This document shows positions 56,070 to 62,470 of a stretch of DNA of 64,000 nt, in pieces (within the stretch, counting starts at the first letter, position 1; every line of letters begins with the position of its first letter). Under the pieces are notes generated by a model that did no database searches, was not told where the DNA came from, and saw nothing but the letters and a program-made list of their open reading frames with translations. This stretch comes from Roseiflexus sp. RS-1. GTDB lineage: Bacteria; Chloroflexota; Chloroflexia; Chloroflexales; Roseiflexaceae. The stretch is taken from the NCBI RefSeq assembly GCF_000016665.1, contig NC_009523.1:3719501-3783500 (forward strand). Direction: 5' to 3'. A program made the position numbers and the translations under genes.

Positions 56070-57011
56070 TCACCGTGCAAGCGCGACCAGCGACAGGAAC
56101 TCATAGCCCACCTGCGCCGCCAGATGCGCCGTGATCTGTCCGTGATCAAGCGCTGGCAACACTTCCACCACATCGCCGCCGACCCAGCGCACACCGGTGC
56201 AGGCGCGCAGGTACGCCAGCCCCTGAAAACTGGTCGGTCCGCCGACTTCGGGCGTACCCGTGCCAGGCGCATACGCCGGGTCGAAGAAATCGATATCGAA
56301 CGACAGGAATGCCGGGCGATCACCAACCCGCGTGCGCACCAGGTCACCGATCTCCCGCGGCGAACGCGCCAGGAGTTCGGTTGTGGTCAGAACGGCGAAC
56401 CCCATATCACGCGCCATCTGGAGATCCTCCGGACCGTACAGCGGACCGCGCATCCCCAGTTGCACCGAACATTCGGGGAGGATCAGCCCTTCCTCGACAG
56501 CACGGCGGAACGGCGTGCCGTGCGTGTACTTCTGCCCGCCATAGTAACTATCCCACAAATCGCCGTGAGAGTCGAACTGCACGAGCGCCAGCGGTCCATA
56601 GACTGCTGCCAGGGCGCGCAGTTCCGGCAGCGCCACACTGTGATCGCCACCCAGGGAGAGCGTCACGACGCGGGCTTCCGCCAGGGGACGGAGGGTGGCG
56701 GTAATGGCGGCGTGACTCTCGTGAATGAAGCCAGGCGCAACCGGCGCATCGCCATAATCGATGCACGACAGGGTTGCAAAGACGTGGACATCGAGTTCCG
56801 GATTGTAGGGACGCAGCAGCACCGACGCACTGCGGATCGCCTCCGGACCGAAGCGCGCACCAACCTTAAAGGTTGCGCCGGTATCGAACGGCAATCCGAC
56901 GACGGCCACATCAACGTCCTCCGTTGTCTGAACGCATGGTAGTCGAGCAAATGTGCGAATACCGGCGAAACGCGGTGATGCAAGCGAGTCGGCAGGTTGA
57001 TAGCGAGGCAT
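56070..57011 (-). CDS. speB: agmatinase / arginase-family ureohydrolase
   Basis: 313 residues. The binuclear Mn2+ ligands are in LGGDHS, FDSHGDLWD (Ser replaces Ala of the usual DAHxD) and LSFDIDFFDPAYAPGTGTPE, all typical of agmatinases, which make putrescine and urea from agmatine. Start ATG 57011 has CAGGAG upstream and gives MPRYQPADSLASPRF. Upstream frame to 57047 is rejected. It is the leading gene of a minus-strand pair with lon (71-base gap). Related family members act on guanidinobutyrate or other guanidino acids, so the exact substrate is not certain. Confidence 0.88.
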   Translation of the reverse strand: MPRYQPADSLASPRFAGIRTFARLPCVQTTEDVDVAVVGLPFDTGATFKVGARFGPEAIRSASVLLRPYNPELDVHVFATLSCIDYGDAPVAPGFIHESHAAITATLRPLAEARVVTLSLGGDHSVALPELRALAAVYGPLALVQFDSHGDLWDSYYGGQKYTHGTPFRRAVEEGLILPECSVQLGMRGPLYGPEDLQMARDMGFAVLTTTELLARSPREIGDLVRTRVGDRPAFLSFDIDFFDPAYAPGTGTPEVGGPTSFQGLAYLRACTGVRWVGGDVVEVLPALDHGQITAHLAAQVGYEFLSLVALAR

Positions 57012-57025
57012 CGTTGGCTCCTGTT

Positions 57026-57187
57026 TCAGCGGGATCGACGATAGCACAGGAAGTATAGCGCGTTTTGGGGTTGACTGTGGAATCGTCCTCCAGGCCAGCC
57101 TGCGAGCAGGCGGTCGAAGAGGTTTGCGTGTTCACGCATCACCCTGGTAAATGCACGCGCGTCCAGTTCCCATTCAAAAAATGGCAC
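57026..57187 (-). pseudogene. possible small ORF or gene remnant upstream of speB
   Basis: A 53-codon frame starting at GTG 57187 translates to a plausible protein-like start (PFFEWELDARAFTRVMREHA) and stops 15 bases before speB. No SD is evident and I recognise no family. The rest of 57012-57282 shows nothing else. Confidence 0.2.
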
Positions 57188-57282
57188 TGAACGCGCGTTC
57201 GCCAGCCCTTAAGATGTTTCATCAGGTTCGCCGGGAGTCCTGAATAGCCTCATCGACGATAATTGTGAACATAGCGGCGCCG

Positions 57283-60231
57283 TCAGCGAACAACCAGTGG
57301 CAGGTGCACGAACGTATACGGGTCAGGATTTGTCGCAACATAGGTCGACAATTCGCCCTGACGAGTAAACGGTTCGCCAGCGCTGCTCCGGCCTGATGCA
57401 ATAACACTGAAGGTTGCTGTGCCGGGAGTGAACGGGCCGATGAACGTTGTCGCATAGACACCGTCGCCAGCCGCGCCATCGCCGTGCCTGCCGTCATCAT
57501 AAAGCGGCAGGGTTAGCGCGACCGGTTGACCAGGCAACGTAACCGTCAGCACGACCGTCGCTCCGGTAATCGGCGCGTTGTCGGCCAGCGTAACGATACA
57601 TATCATCGGCTCGGTCGTCAGGTACGCCATCTTGCCCAGATAGAAGCCCATGGTGAGACTGGCGCGCGCCAGGACACGCGCCACAAACGGTTCATCGCCA
57701 GTGGCGGCGGGTTGAGCGACAGAATCTGGCTCCACGACATGCTCAGCAGGAGTGGATTGAGCGACAGGCTCTGGCTCTATGACACGCTCAGCAGGATCAG
57801 GCGACAGGTCGGGAGTGACATCATGCTCTGGTTCCACAAACCCGTCGGCTGGACGCTCAACCAACGGCTCTGACGTAGCGACAGTCGGCTCATCGATGAT
57901 GGTCGCAGACGAAGCCGCCGCGCGACTGAGGAGAATGCGCCAGACGCCAGGGGTAAGCGTTGGAGCGCGCACACGGTAGTAGGCATAGGTTGATCCGCCG
58001 ACGTAGTCAATACTGTCATTCGCAGCGGCGCTTGCAGCGTCAATGGTCGCACCGCCGGGCGTCTGGAGCGAGAACGTCACACCGGCGCCAGCATTTGTCC
58101 AGCTGACCCAGAAGGTGGCTTCCGAAACAGAAGAGTCAACCGTTACGTCGCGGGTCACAGTAGCGCCAGCCGCAATTGTGCCATCAATTGTGATCAGAGT
58201 CTGGCGATTACTGACCGCACCCGAGATGGTGTTATAAATGCCGGCCAGCTGGTCAGGACGCGGCGCATAATTGTAGGTTCCGCCAGTCTGTGCGGCGATT
58301 GAGAGCATCAATTGTTGATCGGCGTCTGTGCCCAGGCCAATGGTATGCACCGTGATCTGCGACGCGCGAATCTGCGGCAAAACGTCGCTGACGTAGGGTG
58401 CTGTGTTCTCCTGACCGTCGCTGAGCAGGACAATCGCACGCGTGCGACCGGGTGCGCTGGCGGAGAGCAACTGCTGGCTGCGTTGCAGACCGCCGCCAAT
58501 TGACGTACTGCCGCGCGGCGTCAGCGTCCCAATCGCTGCGATAGCGTCAGCGCGCGCATCAACCCATTTCGGACCCACCGTTACATCGTCAATATACCAG
58601 CCATCACGCGTCAGATACGCATTGGTGGTCAGGCGGAAGCGCAACCGGATCGTCTGCCCGCGATAGGGGCTGAGATCGATCACCGCACGACTCCATGTTG
58701 TATTGACGCCGGTATATGCTGCCAGCGATTGCCAGGTAGCGCCATTATCAGTCGAAACTTCGACCCGGCCGTAATCGAAATAGTTTTCGATATCATAACG
58801 GTGCCAGAAAGAGAGCGCGGGCGTGGTCAGTGACGCAGGAAGAACAATAGGATCGGCGATTGCGAGGACACTATTGGCATTGTTGGCATAATTCCCCGCC
58901 GGGCTGTCTGTCCAGGCGGCGCTGCCGCGATACGCAACCGACGTCAATCCCCAGGGCGGGTCGGGTATCCATTTGCCCGTACCGGATTCCATCGTATCGG
59001 TAAAGATCAGCGACGATAACGGCGGCGGATCGGTAATCACCGTCAGCGGGAAGGCTGTCGTCACGCGGTCGTCGAATCCCACCACGCCAACGCCATCACC
59101 GACCTGCATAAGATCGACAAATTGACGCGCTGCGTTGTGCGCCGCCGGCATCTTATTGTCGGTCGACATGCTGCCCGAGCGGTCGAGCGTGAGAATGACG
59201 TTGGCATTCGATGCACCGTTGTAACTCACGGCGCTGGCTTCCGTCGCAGTAGCGCCCTTGATAGACACTGTCAGGTCGTATGCACCGCTTCCAGTCTGTG
59301 GAGGCGCCTGTACCTCCATCGTATAGCGTGTGGGTGTCATATTGATAATCGTGGCAGGTTTACCACCAACTGTGACCGTCACATCCTGGAGACTTGCAGA
59401 TCCTGCATATGCGATCTCGATGGTAAACTTTGAAGGACTTGCCGGTGTGCCGACATCAACCGGATTTGCCTTTGATGGACGGAGGATCTTGAGCGCTGGC
59501 GGTGCACTGCTATTGATAGGTGCGCCCGAACAGCTTGACTGCCCTCCACCGATGAGGTACGGCATTGGATCAACCGTGATCCGGTCCGGCAGGGTATAGG
59601 TATCTGGTTTATAAGCCACCTCGAAATGGAGATGCGTTATGGGATCGTTCGCCCTGGGATCGTTCGCCACGTAATAGCGCCAGTTGCCCTGTCTGCCAAT
59701 GACCTCGTTCTGGCGCACAGTCTGACCAACGGCAAGACCCTGCGCAACGTAACTTTCGCGAGTGTCGTCGTTGGCCATGTGCTGGTACACGGTGTACACC
59801 TTATTAGTTGAGATGCCAGGAACGCCCTGGTGCTCAAGAATAACGACCGACAATGGATAGTTGCCAGGATTAGGTGTTCCGGCTGAATACCATCTACCGC
59901 TGCGGTCGCCCCAGTAGATGCCTGCAACGACCCCATCATATACCGCACGGACTTCTGCTCCTGGCATGACGCCGCAACCGGTTGGTTCCCTACAAGAGCA
60001 ACCGGCAGAGCGCCAACTCCATATATCGATTCCCCGATGAGCACCCGGACCATCGCCGCTCCAACTGAGTCCCATAAAACCCGTCGCAGGCATCGAGAAA
60101 ACCGGTGTTGCAGGAGGCGGATATGCAGTTGCACTGAGAGCAATTTCCTGCGTCAACGCACCGGATACCCCAAACGTCATCACGAGAAGAGTCACGACAC
60201 TGATAGCATGCATCAATCGATACGAGAACAT
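57283..60231 (-). CDS. secreted M23 peptidase / VWA-domain multidomain protein
   Basis: 982 residues, exported by an N-terminal signal peptide (about 1-27). Residues 45-225 are an M23 (LytM-like) metallopeptidase with all ligands: His65 and Asp69 in HRGID, His151 in VYQHM and His200/His202 in THLHFEV. An Ig/TIG-like domain (245-338) follows. A VWA domain starts at 343 with the MIDAS motif DRSGS and resumes at about 558 (GSTSIGGG, VLLSDGQEN). Between these halves, residues 405-553 form an inserted MAM-like jelly-roll (TDTMESGTGKW ... GWYIDDVTVG). After it come a CLCA-like beta domain, an acidic Pro/Val repeat linker (about 790-850) and an Ig-like domain with LPLYDDGRHGDGAAGDGVYA. The protein ends VHLPLVVR. 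SD AAGGAGG precedes ATG 60231. Confidence 0.85.
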   Translation of the reverse strand: MFSYRLMHAISVVTLLVMTFGVSGALTQEIALSATAYPPPATPVFSMPATGFMGLSWSGDGPGAHRGIDIWSWRSAGCSCREPTGCGVMPGAEVRAVYDGVVAGIYWGDRSGRWYSAGTPNPGNYPLSVVILEHQGVPGISTNKVYTVYQHMANDDTRESYVAQGLAVGQTVRQNEVIGRQGNWRYYVANDPRANDPITHLHFEVAYKPDTYTLPDRITVDPMPYLIGGGQSSCSGAPINSSAPPALKILRPSKANPVDVGTPASPSKFTIEIAYAGSASLQDVTVTVGGKPATIINMTPTRYTMEVQAPPQTGSGAYDLTVSIKGATATEASAVSYNGASNANVILTLDRSGSMSTDNKMPAAHNAARQFVDLMQVGDGVGVVGFDDRVTTAFPLTVITDPPPLSSLIFTDTMESGTGKWIPDPPWGLTSVAYRGSAAWTDSPAGNYANNANSVLAIADPIVLPASLTTPALSFWHRYDIENYFDYGRVEVSTDNGATWQSLAAYTGVNTTWSRAVIDLSPYRGQTIRLRFRLTTNAYLTRDGWYIDDVTVGPKWVDARADAIAAIGTLTPRGSTSIGGGLQRSQQLLSASAPGRTRAIVLLSDGQENTAPYVSDVLPQIRASQITVHTIGLGTDADQQLMLSIAAQTGGTYNYAPRPDQLAGIYNTISGAVSNRQTLITIDGTIAAGATVTRDVTVDSSVSEATFWVSWTNAGAGVTFSLQTPGGATIDAASAAANDSIDYVGGSTYAYYRVRAPTLTPGVWRILLSRAAASSATIIDEPTVATSEPLVERPADGFVEPEHDVTPDLSPDPAERVIEPEPVAQSTPAEHVVEPDSVAQPAATGDEPFVARVLARASLTMGFYLGKMAYLTTEPMICIVTLADNAPITGATVVLTVTLPGQPVALTLPLYDDGRHGDGAAGDGVYATTFIGPFTPGTATFSVIASGRSSAGEPFTRQGELSTYVATNPDPYTFVHLPLVVR

Positions 60232-60300
60232 GCACGACCTCCTTCAGCACTGCTGATACGAAGCCCGCGCAAGGCGAAAACGAAGCGACAACATGCGGGA

Positions 60301-60364
60301 TACACTGAGTCTACTCCTGCCCCCCGTCACAAATATATCGCTGTTCATGAAAAATGCGTAAAAA
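60301..60364. repeat. 64-bp direct repeat, copy 1
   Basis: Starts TACACTGAGTCTACTCCTGC and ends TTCATGAAAAATGCGTAAAA. Nearly identical to 60547-60610, which lies 246 bases downstream in the same orientation. Confidence 0.8.
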
Positions 60365-60546
60365 GTAGTACACCGCCTGCACGTGCAGGAGATTGCCGCA
60401 TCGACGCCTGTTCCCTGCTCAACAGACGCATCTTCACCTGGCGTGCCGCCTCGTACTGCTGCACCAGCACCATTCGCCCGCTCGCAGCGAGATAGACGGC
60501 ATCGGGGTGATCCTGCAAGTGATTGAAGTGCCTGCGCTCCATTCGT
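60365..60546. other. unique segment between direct repeats, no recognised gene
   Basis: A 65-codon minus frame (60345-60542) crosses it but has no SD and resembles nothing I know. It may be a remnant. Confidence 0.3.
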
Positions 60547-60610
60547 TACACCGAGTCTACCCCTGCCCCCTGTCACAAATGTACCACTGTTCATGAAAAA
60601 TGCGTAAAAA
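60547..60610. repeat. 64-bp direct repeat, copy 2
   Basis: Starts TACACCGAGTCTACCCCTGC and ends TTCATGAAAAATGCGTAAAA. See copy 1. Confidence 0.8.
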
Positions 60611-60614
60611 TCGG

Positions 60615-60944
60615 ATGGTCCGGTTGCACGGAATTCCCTTGCTGTGCATCACTACCGGCGCCACATTCCGGCCTGCCGGACACGCGCAGTGGGTCTGGCG
60701 CCGCGACCTGCCGCCGACCAATGGCGGCATGTGGCAGGACAGCGGGACATGATGCACAGAACGCGCCAGTCGCCTGCCATGCACCCTGCTCGCATGGCGG
60801 GACGACCGCTCCACCGACCCATGGTTTGTGATGACGACGCTGGAAGCGGGGCATGCCGACAGTGCCTGGTATGGCGTGCGGGTCTGGTGCGAACCGGGCT
60901 TCACATTGACCAAACGCCACAGATGGCATTTGTCATCGCCGCCC
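60615..60944 (+). pseudogene. degenerate DDE transposase fragment
   Basis: Plus-frame translation starting at ATG 60615 gives VRLHGIPLLCITTGATFRPA, then WVWRRDLPPTNGGMWQDSGT and an in-frame TGA. The same frame continues with LAWRDDRSTDPWFVMTTLEA, ADSAWYGVRVWCEPGF and TKRHRWHL. The W...DPWFVMTTL ... Y..R.WCE..F...K spacing resembles the C-terminal catalytic part of IS4-like DDE transposases, whose catalytic Glu lies in a YxxRxxxE motif. The gene is short, broken by a stop and lacks the first Asp region, so it is a relic. Confidence 0.45.
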
Positions 60945-61035
60945 CGGGATGCCCGCCCTCCGATCCCGCCCGGCGCCGCCCGCCACCGCGCGGGCGCACG
61001 CAGCAACGCGCTCGCTGCGCGCGAGGGAATGTGCC

Positions 61036-61216
61036 ATGCCCGATCATCGTCGACTCGCCATCCTCATCAGGCATCGCAAAGCGGCGCACGTCACCCTGGC
61101 GCAGATGGCCTGCGCCTGCGGTCTCGAGGGGAGCCGCGCCTATGAGTCGGTGAGCGCGTGGGAGCGGGGCGAGGCAGCGAAGATCGCTGCACCCCTGACC
61201 TTCCCTTCATCGCGGC
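61036..61216 (+). pseudogene. truncated helix-turn-helix (XRE-like) gene
   Basis: From ATG 61036 the frame reads MPDHRRLAILIRHRKAAHVT, then LAQMACACGLEGSRAYESVS and AWERGEAA. This is the layout of an XRE-type helix-turn-helix N-terminus, with SVSAWERGE as the recognition-helix region. After about 60 codons it runs into dispersed repeat copy C at 61217, which replaces the rest of the gene. Confidence in the HTH call is moderate. Confidence 0.4.
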
Positions 61217-61393
61217 TCTCAAGGGTAGATTTCTTGGGAGAGATCGGTGATCTTCTGCATTCCGGTGCGCGTTTGCCCCTCATCCCCCCTGCCCCCTTCT
61301 CCCACACGGGGAGAAGGGGGAGTCTGGGCATTCTGATGGCTGAAACGGGAGATGGCATACAGGGGCTTGCCGAAAAATCCACCCCTGTGAGGG
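61217..61393 (+). repeat. dispersed 170-180-bp repeat, copy C
   Basis: Same start (TCTCAAGGGTAGATTTCTTG) and hairpin as copy A. It truncates the HTH gene and ends where the 156-bp tandem repeats begin. Confidence 0.8.
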
Positions 61394-61394
61394 G

Positions 61395-62137
61395 AAGGGC
61401 TGGCGATTGACATCGCGCCGTGCAGGCGTTCCGCCGGGCGTCCGCCTTCGTGGACGCTGCCCCGTCCGCTGTGGCACGCGGTGGTTGGCGGGTTTGACAG
61501 AGGGAGGGGCTGGCGATTGACATCGCACCGTGCGGGCGTTCCGCCGGGGAAGGGGCTGGCGATTGACATCGCGCCGTGCAGGCGTTCCGCCGGGCGTCCA
61601 CCTTCGTGGACGCTGCCCCGTCCGCTGCGGCGAGCGGTGGTTGGCGAGTGTGAGGGGAGAGGGGCTGGCGATTGACATCGCGCCGCGCGGGCGTTCCGCC
61701 GGGGAAGGGGCTGGCGATTGGAAATCGCGCCGTGCGGGCGTTCCGCCGGGCGTCCGCCTTCGTGGACGCTGCCCCGTCCGCTGCGGCACGCGGTGGTTGG
61801 CGGGTTTGAGAGAGGGAGGGGTTGGCGATTGACATCGCGCCGTGCGGGCGTTCCGCCGGGGAAGGGGCTGGCGATTGGAAATCGCGCCGTGGGGGCGTTC
61901 CGCCGGGCGTCCACCTTCGTGGACGCTGCCCCGTCCGCTGCGGCACGCGGTGGTTGGCGGGTTTGAGAGAGGGAGGGGTTGGCGATTGACATCGCGCCGT
62001 GCGGGCGTTCCGCCGGGGAAGGGGCTGGCGATTGGAAATCGCGCCGTGGGGGCGTTCCGCCGGGCGTCCACCTTCGTGGACGCTGCCCCGTCCGCTGCGG
62101 CACGCGGTGGTTGGCGGGTTTGAGAGAGGGAGGGGTT
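61395..62137 (+). repeat. 156-157-bp tandem repeat, about 4.7 units, each with hairpins
   Basis: The marker GCGTCC(A/G)CCTTCGTGGACGC starts at 61438, 61594, 61750, 61907 and 62064. It folds into an 8-bp stem with a CTTC loop. Each unit also has one or two copies of a GGCGATTGACATCGCGCCGT sub-repeat. The last two units are almost identical. All six frames are open over long distances because of the repeat, and no frame is thought to be a gene. Confidence 0.85.
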
Positions 62138-62140
62138 GCT

Positions 62141-62311
62141 CTCAGGTGTAGAGTTTTTGGGAGAGATGAGCGATGTTCTGCATTCCCGTGCGCTGTTGCC
62201 CCTCATCCCCCCTGCCCCCTTCTCCCACACGGGGAGAAGGGGGAGGTTGGGCGTCCTGAAGCCCAAAACGAGCGAAGGAACGCCGGGGCTTGCCGAAAAG
62301 CCTGCTCCTGT
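62141..62311 (+). repeat. dispersed 170-180-bp repeat, copy D
   Basis: Starts CTCAGGTGTAGAGTTTTTGG, keeps the CCCCCTTCTCCCACACGGGG hairpin and ends GCCTGCTCCTGT. It lies 18 bases before the first degenerate CRISPR repeat. Confidence 0.8.
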
Positions 62312-62328
62312 CCAGCCCGCCTGTGGAA

Positions 62329-62433
62329 GGGGTAATTCCCTGCCTTGCAGGGCAGTGGTCGCTTCCGCGCGTGCGCTGGCGCCGTCGGCGCCGCGCCCCT
62401 ATCATCCTCTGCACTGCGGACAGTGGTCACTTC
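62329..62433 (-). CRISPR. two degenerate CRISPR repeats at the leader-distal end
   Basis: 62329-62365 ends in CAGGGCAGTGGTCGCTTC and 62397-62433 in CGGACAGTGGTCACTTC, both eroded on their left halves. They are 31 bases apart, and 37 bases separate the second from the first intact repeat. Decay at this end marks it as the old, trailer side of the array. Confidence 0.8.
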
Positions 62434-62470
62434 TCTCTCCCCTCACTCCTCTTCCCTCACTCCTCGCACG

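Noticed and set aside
61140-62266. Minus-strand ORFs of 268-328 codons rich in RRTPGGTPARR
   Set aside because: They translate the 156-bp tandem repeats. Several overlapping frames are equally open, with no SD and no codon bias toward one frame.
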